Shown here piece after piece: positions 7,796 to 16,062 of a stretch of DNA of 58,767 nt; position 1 is the stretch's first letter, and each line of letters begins with the position of its first letter. The translations under genes were made by a program, and so were the position numbers. The notes beneath the pieces were generated by a model that saw only the letters and a program-made list of their open reading frames with translations, ran no database searches and had not been told where the DNA came from. This DNA comes from Cellulophaga sp. BC115SP (lineage in GTDB: Bacteria; Bacteroidota; Bacteroidia; Cytophagales; Spirosomataceae): NCBI RefSeq assembly GCF_009905545.1, contig NZ_JAAALB010000038.1:1-58767 (forward strand), read 5' to 3'.

Positions 7796-8707
7796 ATGTC
7801 AAATTCGTCAAAATATTTAATTATCATTGCTGGACCAACTGCCGTTGGCAAAACAGACCTATGTGTCAGGCTTGCTAAACACTTCGATACAGAAGTGGTT
7901 TCGGCAGATTCTCGACAGTTTTATCAAGAATTAGCTATTGGTACTGCTAAGCCTACCTCCGAGGAAATGCAAGGGGTAAAACACCATTTTATCGATTCTC
8001 ACAGTATTGCTGATTATTACTCTGTTGGCGATTACGAACGTGATTGTTTGGCAGTATTAGAAGAAATTTTTACGCGTAAAGATGTAGCCATTTTGACTGG
8101 GGGGTCGGGGATGTTTATCAAAATCGTAACCGATGGACTCGACGAAATGCCTGAGGCGGATTTAGAGCTCCGAGAGTCGTTAATGAAGCGTTTAGAAACG
8201 GAAGGGCTTGAAAGTTTATCAGCTCAATTGCGCGAACTTGATCCCGTTTATTTTGAAGAAGTAGACCAACAAAATCCTCAAAGAATTGTCAGAGCGTTGG
8301 AGGTCTGTTTGGCTACAGGACAGCCATTTTCGGCTTTTCGTAAAAAACAAAAAAAGGAAAGACCATTTGAGTGTATCAGAATCGCCCTTGAACGACCACG
8401 GGAAGAATTATACGCTCGTATTGATTTACGAATGGATTTGATGCTGGCGCAAGGGCTAGAAGAGGAGGCAAGAAACGCTTTGCCATACCGAGAGCATTAT
8501 GCCTTAAAAACAGTGGGCTACAAAGAGATTTATGAGCATTGGGATGGTCAGTATGATCGTGATGAAATGGTGCGTTTGCTTAAAAGAAATACTCGTCGCT
8601 ATGCCAAACGCCAATTGACATGGTTTCGAAACCAAGATGATTTCCAATGGTTCGATCCAAAGCAAGAGGCAGAAATAGTGAAATACATTGAAAATGTAAT
8701 GTTGTAA
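7796..8707 (+). CDS. miaA: tRNA dimethylallyltransferase
   Basis: 303 residues, full length. Transfers the dimethylallyl group from DMAPP to N6 of A37 in tRNAs reading UNN codons. P-loop GPTAVGKT at residues 12-19, SADSRQFYQELAIGTAKP (the conserved Asp and DMAPP/tRNA motif), GGSGMFIK, QNPQRIVRALEV and the C-terminal KRNTRRYAKRQLTWFRNQ are all textbook MiaA motifs. The ATG used lies 17 bases past the upstream terminator. Confidence 0.97.
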   Translation: MSNSSKYLIIIAGPTAVGKTDLCVRLAKHFDTEVVSADSRQFYQELAIGTAKPTSEEMQGVKHHFIDSHSIADYYSVGDYERDCLAVLEEIFTRKDVAILTGGSGMFIKIVTDGLDEMPEADLELRESLMKRLETEGLESLSAQLRELDPVYFEEVDQQNPQRIVRALEVCLATGQPFSAFRKKQKKERPFECIRIALERPREELYARIDLRMDLMLAQGLEEEARNALPYREHYALKTVGYKEIYEHWDGQYDRDEMVRLLKRNTRRYAKRQLTWFRNQDDFQWFDPKQEAEIVKYIENVML

Positions 8708-9069
8708 AAGGAAGTTATGATAATGGCATTTTAGTTATTAGAGTTAAATCATAATAAGGAGAAACAATCAATATACCTGTGCCATACGATAGTAAGTAGC
8801 TGCCAATAGCTGTAAATATATTTTGAGTAAAAATCCCGAAAGCTGAGTGCCAAAAGCTCAACGCCATCATAACAAATGTAGCGGCCTCTATTAGAAGTCG
8901 CTACAAAAGAATCCTTAAACCAAAACTAAATTTAAAATCTGAGCTTTCCAACATTCAAATTTGTTTGAATGAGGACGCAATATCTTGACGAAAAGCCACT
9001 ATGATTTTGGTGAAATAGTGTATTTACACAAAATCATTAAGACTTCTCTAAAATCTTCTTTGTAAAAAA
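8708..9069. other. Intergenic region, no gene seen
   Basis: 362 bp. It contains a hairpin with GTAGCG/CGCTAC ends (8878-8904) and short imperfect repeats around AGCTG.TGCCAA (8805-8870). No reading frame of gene quality and no tRNA-like fold was found. Confidence 0.6.
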
Positions 9070-9303
9070 TTAACCTTTATTTTGTTGAAAAACTGTCCCT
9101 AAAACAGTAGCTCCCATGGCAACAAGCTTACTTTTTTCCTTAAGCTTTGCAATTGAAATGGTACTCTTTGTTTTAGTTTCTTTAGCGACCTTCTTCTCCG
9201 TTTTCTTTGGGGCTAATAGGTTATGAGGAAATCCAATAGCTAACGACTCGAAATTAACCGAAGTTGCAATTACAAAAGAGGTCAATACTATGAGCTTTTT
9301 CAT
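9070..9303 (-). CDS. Small secreted Lys-rich hypothetical protein
   Basis: 77 residues: cleavable-type signal peptide (1-22, LIVLTSFVIATSVNFESLA), a Lys/Glu/Thr-rich middle and a short hydrophobic C-terminal stretch (AMGATVLGTVF). No family recognised. It is credible because a well-formed promoter lies 58 bases or so upstream and because the codons look like those of its neighbours. Likely periplasmic or surface-associated; function unknown. Confidence 0.65.
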   Translation of the reverse strand: MKKLIVLTSFVIATSVNFESLAIGFPHNLLAPKKTEKKVAKETKTKSTISIAKLKEKSKLVAMGATVLGTVFQQNKG

Positions 9304-9367
9304 GTGACTTGTAAGTTTTTTAGTGCTTTGAATCGTTAGTCGCTCAAGGCGATTTTTAATTACAATT

Positions 9368-9398
9368 CAAAGTTATAGGTTTTGTATAGTATTATGCA
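9368..9398 (-). promoter_or_regulatory. Promoter of the 77-residue secreted protein
   Basis: On the minus strand: TTG (9396-9398), 20-base spacer, TAACTTTG (9368-9375), a perfect -7. Predicted transcription start near 9361. Confidence 0.65.
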
Positions 9399-9638
9399 AT
9401 ACATAGTACCGTTTTTATTCCAGAAAACAGGATGAGTGGTAATCTGTTTGGATGAATGGTTGGCCTATTTGTCCATAAGATGCAGCTGGTAGAAGGAAAG
9501 TTGCAGGATGGCTGAAATATTTTTTCAACTATTTTCAAAAAAGAAATTTAAAGAGCTGTTATATGTTGTAAATCAATTGATTATGCGATTTTGTTGGCTG
9601 AGGTGAACTATTGTGCTATTGGAAAATAAAGTAAGATT

Positions 9639-9683
9639 GGTATGATATTATCCTCAACTTTAGCATAATATCATTATCATACC
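9639..9683 (-). terminator. AT-rich hairpin behind the acetyltransferase gene
   Basis: GGTATGATATTAT and ATAATATCATtATCATACC pair with a bulge just 3' of the minus-strand stop at 9687. Confidence 0.45.
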
Positions 9684-9686
9684 GCT

Positions 9687-10127
9687 TCATAAAAACTTCT
9701 GTAATAAAATCCGACTTTGTTCGATTGGCTCACGTTTTTCAAAATCGATGATGTGAAAACCATTAGAAATACCAAAAATCTGCATAGCTTTTAGGTAATT
9801 TCTGGTTTTGAAGATAATGCTAGAATACCCTTCTTTTTTTGCCCAATCTTCCATTTGATCTGCTAAATTTTTAGCAATTTTTTGTTTTCGATACGCTGGC
9901 AATACAGCTCCCATCCAACTATAAAATGAACCATCGTCGCTTTTTTGATAGCCAGCTTTAAAGCCTACAGGTAGGTCTTCGTCATAAGCCACAAGGATGA
10001 GATGTTTAGGTGAATGATCAAAACGCTCTTGGTAAACATCCTTGGCATACAGATTTTCAAACTCGGGGATACCCGCCGATACGCTTAAAATGTCTTCTAC
10101 GGTTCCTTGTCGATAAGATATTTGCAT
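9687..10127 (-). CDS. GNAT family N-acetyltransferase
   Basis: 146 residues. The acetyl-CoA-binding core is visible as AVLPAYRKQKIAKNLADQMEDWAKKEGY, with the preceding strand VGFKAGYQKSDDGSFYSWMGAVL. The pattern RKQKIA replaces the usual R/Q-x-x-G-x-A by an Ile/Ala variant. Cytoplasmic; acceptor unknown. A -7 element (TATCTTTG on the minus strand, 10153-10160) implies a leader of about 20 nt. Confidence 0.85.
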   Translation of the reverse strand: MQISYRQGTVEDILSVSAGIPEFENLYAKDVYQERFDHSPKHLILVAYDEDLPVGFKAGYQKSDDGSFYSWMGAVLPAYRKQKIAKNLADQMEDWAKKEGYSSIIFKTRNYLKAMQIFGISNGFHIIDFEKREPIEQSRILLQKFL

Positions 10128-10431
10128 ATTTTTTTAATTTTTTTTCGTACCACAAAGATAATTTTCATCTGAGTTAAATACCATACTTCCAAATTTTAGG
10201 ATAGCCTAAAATTTTTTAGACTTAGAAAAGTAATATTTTTTGACTTTTGTTGCGTATATCATTTAGCGTTCAATCTACTTGAAAATGTTTGGAAATTTGA
10301 ATAATAGCCCCTAGATTTCGAAAAAATCAATTCAACGATATTCCTGTCAATCATTTGACAATCTTTATTATATCCTAATGAAAAATTGGGGCTGAATGCT
10401 ATTGCCCTTTTACAACAAACTATTGTAAACT
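10128..10431. other. Divergent promoter region, acetyltransferase / lysine catabolism
   Basis: 304 bp. Holds the minus-strand -7 element TATCTTTG (10153-10160) and, next to the plus-strand ATG, the dyad at 10409-10429. Confidence 0.6.
10409..10429. promoter_or_regulatory. Inverted repeat TTTACAA-N7-TTGTAAA before the lysine genes
   Basis: Perfect 7-bp arms end 2 bases before the start codon at 10432. The size and symmetry suit a dimeric regulator; no regulator gene is adjacent, so the factor is unknown. Confidence 0.45.
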
Positions 10432-11958
10432 ATGCATGAATTACTCAAATCGCTGGGCATTGCTCAGTTGAATCATGGTACAAGCACAGGACTCAAATCA
10501 TGGTCCTCGGGCGATACAGTGATTGATTCTTTTTCGCCTGTTGATGCTGAACTAATAGCCCAAGTATATCAGACTACTCAGGAAGATTATGAGTTAGTTT
10601 TGAGTAAAGCACAAAATGCCGCTACTGAATGGCGGAATATACCAGCACCAAAGCGTGGTGAAATAGTACGCCAAATGGGAGAGGCTTTTCGTAAGCATAA
10701 GGATAACTTGGGAAAGTTGGTTTCTTATGAAATGGGAAAAAGTCTTCAAGAAGGCCTTGGTGAAGTTCAAGAAATTATTGATATCTGTGATTTTGCCGTA
10801 GGACTTTCTCGTCAGTTGTATGGACTGACCATGCATTCGGAGCGACCCTCACATCGTATGTATGAGCAATGGCATCCATTTGGAGTTGTTGGTATTATTT
10901 CTGCTTTTAACTTCCCTGTAGCCGTTTGGTCGTGGAATGCTATGTTGGCGTGGGTCTGTGGCAATGTTTGTATTTGGAAGCCTTCTGAAAAAACGCCTCT
11001 GACAGCTATTGCTTGTCAGCATATTATTTCGGAGGTATTGCGTCAAAATCATCTTCCTGAAGGATTATCTTCGATTATTACGGGAAAGGCTCAAGTGGGA
11101 GATTGGTTGGTATCGGACAAACGAGTAGCCTTGATTTCTGCGACAGGTTCTACACGCATGGGACGTGCGGTAGGAACTAAAGTCGCCGAACGTTTTGGTA
11201 AATGTCTTCTAGAATTAGGCGGAAACAATGCCATCATTATAACTGAAAATGCTGATTTAAACATCGCAATTCCTGCTGTGGTATTTGGTGCAGTGGGTAC
11301 TGCTGGACAGCGTTGTACGAGTACTCGTCGATTGATTATCCACGATTCAATTTATCAACAAGTAAAAGAGCGTTTGGTCAAAGCCTATGCTCAATTACGA
11401 ATCGGAAATCCGCTTGATGCCCACAATCACGTTGGCCCATTGATTGATAAAGATGCTGTTAGAGCATACTTGTCAGCAGCTGCGCAAGTGGTAGAGCAGG
11501 GCGGAAAAATGCTCATCGATGCGGAGGTTTTGGAAGGTGCAGGTTTTGAGTCGGAATGCTATGTACGACCATGTATTGCTGAAGCCAAACCTGATTTTGC
11601 CATAGTGCAACACGAAACATTTGCGCCAATTCTTTACTTACTATCTTACAGTACAATAGATGAAGCTATTGCGATTCAGAACAATGTACCGCAGGGACTT
11701 TCATCGGCAATTTTTACCCTAAACCTCCGTGAAGCCGAACAATTCCTATCAGCAAATGGCTCAGACTGTGGTATTGCCAATGTCAATATTGGTACCTCGG
11801 GTGCTGAAATTGGTGGTGCTTTTGGAGGAGAAAAAGAAACAGGTGGAGGAAGAGAGTCAGGCTCAGATGCTTGGAAATCTTATATGCGTCGCCAAACCAA
11901 TACCATTAATTATGGTACTTCGTTGCCCTTGGCACAAGGGATAAAATTTGATTTTTAA
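10432..11958 (+). CDS. amaB: Alpha-aminoadipic semialdehyde / piperideine-6-carboxylate dehydrogenase (ALDH7 type)
   Basis: 508 residues. NAD-dependent oxidation of 2-aminoadipate 6-semialdehyde (in equilibrium with piperideine-6-carboxylate) to 2-aminoadipate. ALDH landmarks: FNFPVAVWSWNAMLAW, SATGSTRMGRAV (NAD loop), LELGGNNA (catalytic-base Glu), GTAGQRCTSTRR (nucleophile Cys), and the ALDH7-like C-terminus GGAFGGEKETGGGRESGSDAWKSYMRR. Length is that of antiquitin-type enzymes. Next gene but one is a lysine-6-dehydrogenase-like enzyme and the next is HglS, which together fix the pathway. Confidence 0.9.
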   Translation: MHELLKSLGIAQLNHGTSTGLKSWSSGDTVIDSFSPVDAELIAQVYQTTQEDYELVLSKAQNAATEWRNIPAPKRGEIVRQMGEAFRKHKDNLGKLVSYEMGKSLQEGLGEVQEIIDICDFAVGLSRQLYGLTMHSERPSHRMYEQWHPFGVVGIISAFNFPVAVWSWNAMLAWVCGNVCIWKPSEKTPLTAIACQHIISEVLRQNHLPEGLSSIITGKAQVGDWLVSDKRVALISATGSTRMGRAVGTKVAERFGKCLLELGGNNAIIITENADLNIAIPAVVFGAVGTAGQRCTSTRRLIIHDSIYQQVKERLVKAYAQLRIGNPLDAHNHVGPLIDKDAVRAYLSAAAQVVEQGGKMLIDAEVLEGAGFESECYVRPCIAEAKPDFAIVQHETFAPILYLLSYSTIDEAIAIQNNVPQGLSSAIFTLNLREAEQFLSANGSDCGIANVNIGTSGAEIGGAFGGEKETGGGRESGSDAWKSYMRRQTNTINYGTSLPLAQGIKFDF

Positions 11959-12048
11959 ATGGGAAAAGAACGATTGGGTTTTTAAAAGATAGAGACCTTC
12001 GTCCAGATTTTATAACAAACTAATAAACTATTAACTAATTAAGCATTT

Positions 12049-12966
12049 ATGAAAAATCAAGAAGCGATAACCCAATCTTTGATGGAACAGCTTTGGCAGA
12101 ACTATTGTCAACGAGTGAGTTATGCACGTGCGTATGCCGACATGGTTTTGGAAAAAGGTGGACAAGTGGTCAACGACCACTGTGCATTCCGTACATTTAA
12201 TACTTTTACAGGAGAACAAAAAGCAGGAATTACAGCCATTTCGGAGGTATTAGAAAGTTTGGGTTACGAAAAAATTGCACCTTATTCTTTTCCTTCAAAG
12301 CATTTGAATTCTTTTCATTATCAACATCCGACGAATATTAATTTTCCGAAATTCTTTGTAACTCAACTTGAGGTAGCAGAATTGCCTTCAGAAACACAAG
12401 CGCTGATTAATGAAGCAGTGGCTTCTGGAGAAGATGCTCTTGCAGGAGATGCGCGTAACTATTTGGCTGAACTTGCTGACAGCAAAGAGTTATCTGATGA
12501 CAAAGCCGAAGTTCTGATTACAGCATTGGTGAAATTCTTTGGTCGTCCTTGGAAGCCCGCTAAAAAAAGCACGATTCTGGAAGTGAATAAGGTTTCTCAG
12601 TTTGCTGCATGGACGCTGTTGCACGGCAATTCGGTAAACCACTTTACGGCTTATATCAATTATCAAAAAGTAGAGGGATGGGATGATATAGAGTCAACGA
12701 TGAAAGCGCTGGAAGATGCAGGTATCCCAATCAAACCTGCTGTTGAAGGTGCTAAGGGAAGCAAACTTCGTCAGAGTTCGACTCAAGCAGTTGACGAACT
12801 TTGTCCTGTGATAGAAGAGGATGGAAGCGAAGGGCAATTGCAATGGTCGTATGCCTACTATGAACTAGCTGAGCGTAACTATATCGAACAAGATGGTCAA
12901 CAAGTTTGGTTTGACGGCTTTTTAGGCGAACAGGCTACGAATCTTTTTGAGATGACGAAGAGATAG
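12049..12966 (+). CDS. 2-oxoadipate dioxygenase/decarboxylase (DUF1338, HglS family)
   Basis: 305 residues of the DUF1338 family. HglS is an Fe(II) enzyme turning 2-oxoadipate plus O2 into D-2-hydroxyglutarate and CO2. The N-terminal metal motif is visible as NDHCAFRTF (His44, with Arg48 four residues on, the spacing known from the characterised enzyme), a second His in NHFTAYI, and a C-terminal Glu in TNLFEMTKR. Lies 90 bases behind the ALDH7 gene on the same strand, consistent with the last steps of lysine degradation. Confidence 0.88.
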   Translation: MKNQEAITQSLMEQLWQNYCQRVSYARAYADMVLEKGGQVVNDHCAFRTFNTFTGEQKAGITAISEVLESLGYEKIAPYSFPSKHLNSFHYQHPTNINFPKFFVTQLEVAELPSETQALINEAVASGEDALAGDARNYLAELADSKELSDDKAEVLITALVKFFGRPWKPAKKSTILEVNKVSQFAAWTLLHGNSVNHFTAYINYQKVEGWDDIESTMKALEDAGIPIKPAVEGAKGSKLRQSSTQAVDELCPVIEEDGSEGQLQWSYAYYELAERNYIEQDGQQVWFDGFLGEQATNLFEMTKR

Positions 12967-13014
12967 TTTTTTTAGGCACTAGGGGAGAGGGGTTAGGGTT
13001 GAGTTTTTTATTTA

Positions 13015-13215
13015 GGGAACAGGCACAAAGGCACAGAGTGGTTTTAGGTACTAGGGGAGAGGGTTTAGGGGATAGTAGAGACGCAATGCTTTTCGTCTTG
13101 ATTTCCTTAATAAAAGTGTTAGTAATCTAAAATTTACATTCACAATTCATCATTCACAACTCATCACTAATCCCTCTTTGCCTATCCCCTTACCCCTTCT
13201 TTAAATTAATTTACT
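13015..13215. repeat. Cluster of dispersed repeat fragments
   Basis: Between the DUF1338 gene and the dehydrogenase gene lie: one arm of the GGCACAAAGGCACAGAGTG family (13020-13041), two copies of TACTAGGGGAGAGGG-like sequence (about 12979 and 13049), a GACGCAA element (13080-13097, imperfect) and a CATTCACAACTCATCACTAA stretch (13150-13170). Confidence 0.6.
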
Positions 13216-14271
13216 ATGAAAAAAATACTTGTAATTGGAATGGGAAAAGTGGGCTCCTTGGTAGGGGTTTTACTTTCCAAAAGATTTGAAGTGACTGGTC
13301 TCGACAAAAACGGACCAGCTACAGAAGTGGGTTTTCCAACAATCAAAGGAGATGTCACAGACCGTGCATTGCTCGAAAAACTAATACCAGATTTTGATGC
13401 AGTGGTATCTTGTATGCCCTACAACCTGAATTTAGCCATAGCCGAAACAGCCTACCAATCAGGCAAACATTATTTTGACTTGACTGAAGATGTTCCTACG
13501 ACAACCGCTATTCGTGAAATGGCAGCTCGTGGAAGCCGTGCTGTTTTGGCACCACAGTGCGGTTTGGCGCCTGGCTTTATTGGTATTGTGGGTGCTGACT
13601 TAGCCAATCGCTTTACTCGTTTGAGAGATATTGAGTTACGAGTTGGTGCTTTGCCTAAATATCCTAATGGCTTACTGGGATATTCATTTACATGGTCACC
13701 TGCTGGGGTAATCAACGAATATATCAATGACTGTGAGGTGATTCATAATGGTAAAGTCAAACTAGTTCCAGCATTAGACGGTCTCGAAACCATCAATATC
13801 GAGGGAATGGAATTTGAAGCCTTTAGTACTTCTGGTGGTTTGGGTACGATGTGCGAAACTTACGCAGGAAAGGTAGATACGCTTAATTACAAAACCATTC
13901 GCTATCCTGGGCATGGCAAACTAATGCGTTTCCTTTTATATGAATTAATCTTGAAAGATCGTCGTGAGTTAATTGAGGAAATTCTTACAGAAGCTAAACC
14001 CCCTGTTCAGGAAGATGTGGTTTATGTTTATGCCGTGGTTGAAGGCTGGAAAAACGACCGTATCGAGCGTGAAGAGTTTTATCGTGCTTATTCGCCAATC
14101 AAGATTGATGGGAAACATTGGCGAGCGATTTCATGGACAACAGCAGCTTCAATTGTTGCGGTGGTAGAGCTAGTAGCCGATGGCAAACTGCCACAAACAG
14201 GTTTTATCAAACAAGAAGATATACCTCTAGCAGATTTGCTAGCCACAACGACTGGGCAATATTTTAGCTAA
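13216..14271 (+). CDS. Lysine 6-dehydrogenase-like / saccharopine dehydrogenase family enzyme
   Basis: 351 residues. Rossmann motif GMGKVGS (8-14), then VSCMPYNLN, APQCGLAPGFIGI and FSTSGGLGTMCETYAG..LNYKTIRYPGH. This order matches the homodimeric lysine 6-dehydrogenases of Geobacillus type (EAF.TSGG..T, EYKTIRY.GH) better than the 440-residue saccharopine reductases. Proposed reaction: L-lysine + NAD+ to 2-aminoadipate semialdehyde, feeding the ALDH7 enzyme encoded upstream. A saccharopine-oxidising role is the alternative. Separated from the preceding gene by repeat-filled DNA of 249 bp. Confidence 0.72.
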   Translation: MKKILVIGMGKVGSLVGVLLSKRFEVTGLDKNGPATEVGFPTIKGDVTDRALLEKLIPDFDAVVSCMPYNLNLAIAETAYQSGKHYFDLTEDVPTTTAIREMAARGSRAVLAPQCGLAPGFIGIVGADLANRFTRLRDIELRVGALPKYPNGLLGYSFTWSPAGVINEYINDCEVIHNGKVKLVPALDGLETINIEGMEFEAFSTSGGLGTMCETYAGKVDTLNYKTIRYPGHGKLMRFLLYELILKDRRELIEEILTEAKPPVQEDVVYVYAVVEGWKNDRIEREEFYRAYSPIKIDGKHWRAISWTTAASIVAVVELVADGKLPQTGFIKQEDIPLADLLATTTGQYFS

Positions 14272-14276
14272 GTAAT

Positions 14277-14323
14277 AGGTGTGATTGTAAGATATTAATT
14301 GTCAATATTTTATAATCACACCT
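14277..14323 (+). terminator. Hairpin behind the lysine cluster
   Basis: AGGTGTGATT (14277-14286) pairs with AATCACACCT (14314-14323), with an inner GATATT/AATATT stem; 5 bases behind the stop codon. Confidence 0.6.
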
Positions 14324-14387
14324 GTTGGTTTATTTCGAATTTTGAAGCTAGGAAGATGATACTATCTTTCATAATAAAACCTCTTAA

Positions 14388-14405
14388 GACGCAATGCTTT
14401 GCGTC
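14388..14405. repeat. GACGCAA-tgct-TTGCGTC palindrome
   Basis: Same arms as the elements at 5584 and 5698, flanked by CTTAA and TCTAC as there; only the loop differs. Confidence 0.85.
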
Positions 14406-14785
14406 TCTACAGTTAGAATACAAATGTTAAAATAATTACTAAATCACTCAATTAGGGGTGACTCATGTCTAAAGTACATTAAAGATTCCAATCCAATATC
14501 TCTACCTTTTTAAGAATTTTTAACAAACAGTGCAACCCTTCTTTTTCCCTTCTTGTCAATATCATTGAATTCAACAAGCCCATATATCTGATGCTGAATA
14601 TTTTGGAAAATCTTCAACCATGGATGTATACCACACCCTACACTTCGAAACGTTTTGAAATAAAGCCATAGCTTTTTGCTATGATCAACAAAATATTTCT
14701 ATCCATTGGGGAGTCAAACTAGAAAATCGGTATCTGGCCAACTGCTGAGAAAATCTTTTGACAATCCATAAGTCCGTAATCGAAC

Positions 14786-15958
14786 ATGAAAAAGTTCCTT
14801 TTATTTTCAGCACTCATGAGTGCAATTTTATTGGCAAGTTGTGAACCAGAACAAATTGCCGTTGATAATAATACCAACAATTCAACTGTAATTCCTTCAG
14901 CAGTACGTTTAGCGGTTAGTAGCAACTTCCCGCAGGCAGCACAGGTAAAATACACGACGCTTAGTACAAGTACCACGTATGGGGTAGACTTGAAAGTGAG
15001 TGGAAAAAGTATGGAGTTGACAATTTCGGCAAATGGAACAGTTTTGAGTTCATTTAGCCTTTCGGACGATACGACTAAGGTTTCTTTACCTGCTAATGTT
15101 ACAACCTATCTTAATACTAACTATGCAGGGTATAAATTGGAGCGCGTTGCAGCAGGAAAAGACAAAGATGGCAATACGCTTTATAAAGTTTTGATAGAAT
15201 GGAATGATCAAAAAGTGACAGTAGTATTTGATGCCAATGGCGCTTTTGTAGCAGAATTCAAAGAACCTAAACGCACTGGACAAATTAAAGGTAAGTTTAG
15301 AAAATTCTATTCTGTAAGCTATGACCAGCTGCCAGCAACAATTCAAACCCAATTAACAGGTTATACTTTTGTGCGAGCTGCTGCCAATGCCGACTCTACA
15401 GGTAATAAATTTTATTTTGTGCTTGCCAAAAAGGATAGTGTTTTCTATGAGTTTTCGTACGATAACGCAGGCAAATTGTTGACAACTAAAACGTATGCCC
15501 CTGCTGTTCGTAAAATTGAAGATAAGAATCTCAAACAGTCTGAACTTCCAGCTAACATTGCCGCTTATTTGAGCGCAAATTATGCTTCTTGGAAATACGA
15601 AAAAGGTATCGAAATCATCAAAAACGGAGCAGTAGATTCTTACTATATTTCTTTATCGAGTGATAAGAAACTAGTATTTCTGACTTTTGATGCTTCTGGC
15701 AATTTAACAAAAACTGTTAGCGGAGAATTGAAACTTCCTAAATTTGAGGACGTTAAGTTAACGGCTGATGTGTTGCCTGCTATTATAACTAGCTATCTCA
15801 ATACTACCTATGCAGGCTGGTCACTCGATAAAGCAATAGCATTCAAAATAGATGGTGTAATCGAATCTTATTACTTACATATCGTTGTGGGTACAAGTAA
15901 ATATCATTTATATTTTGATAAAGATGGGAAATTTTTGGTGGCAAAAATTGATAAATAG
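14786..15958 (+). CDS. Lipoprotein with five PepSY-like (DUF2874-type) repeats
   Basis: 390 residues. Lipoprotein signal with lipobox LLASC (Cys19). The rest is five repeats of about 60-75 residues, each starting with LPA.(I/V)..YL...YAG(W/Y) and ending with (F/Y)D..G.(F/L): residues about 38-90, 96-160, 177-235, 253-315 and 330-390. The type is PepSY-like and is thought to sit in the periplasm or on the outer membrane of Bacteroidota; no enzymatic residues are seen. Followed by another lipoprotein gene 104 bases on, possibly co-transcribed. Confidence 0.82.
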   Translation: MKKFLLFSALMSAILLASCEPEQIAVDNNTNNSTVIPSAVRLAVSSNFPQAAQVKYTTLSTSTTYGVDLKVSGKSMELTISANGTVLSSFSLSDDTTKVSLPANVTTYLNTNYAGYKLERVAAGKDKDGNTLYKVLIEWNDQKVTVVFDANGAFVAEFKEPKRTGQIKGKFRKFYSVSYDQLPATIQTQLTGYTFVRAAANADSTGNKFYFVLAKKDSVFYEFSYDNAGKLLTTKTYAPAVRKIEDKNLKQSELPANIAAYLSANYASWKYEKGIEIIKNGAVDSYYISLSSDKKLVFLTFDASGNLTKTVSGELKLPKFEDVKLTADVLPAIITSYLNTTYAGWSLDKAIAFKIDGVIESYYLHIVVGTSKYHLYFDKDGKFLVAKIDK

Positions 15959-16062
15959 ATAACTTAGCAGAAAGCTTTCTGCTTGAGCATTCAACCACAT
16001 AAAATAAAGACAGACAACAAGGAAGATTTCAGCTTGCTAACGCTTTCTTGACATAAATCATA

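Larger units (their letters stand above)
9304..9686. other. Intergenic region between two minus-strand genes
   Basis: 383 bp holding the promoter of the 77-residue gene at one end and the terminator-like hairpin of the acetyltransferase gene at the other. Nothing else is recognised. Confidence 0.6.
14272..14785. other. Intergenic region with terminator and repeat
   Basis: 514 bp without a gene. Contains the hairpin at 14277-14323, the palindrome at 14388-14405, a stretch TTACTAAATCACTCAATTAG (14435-14455) related to the 27291 palindrome, and a small hairpin CATAGC-ttttt-GCTATG (14667-14683). Confidence 0.6.
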
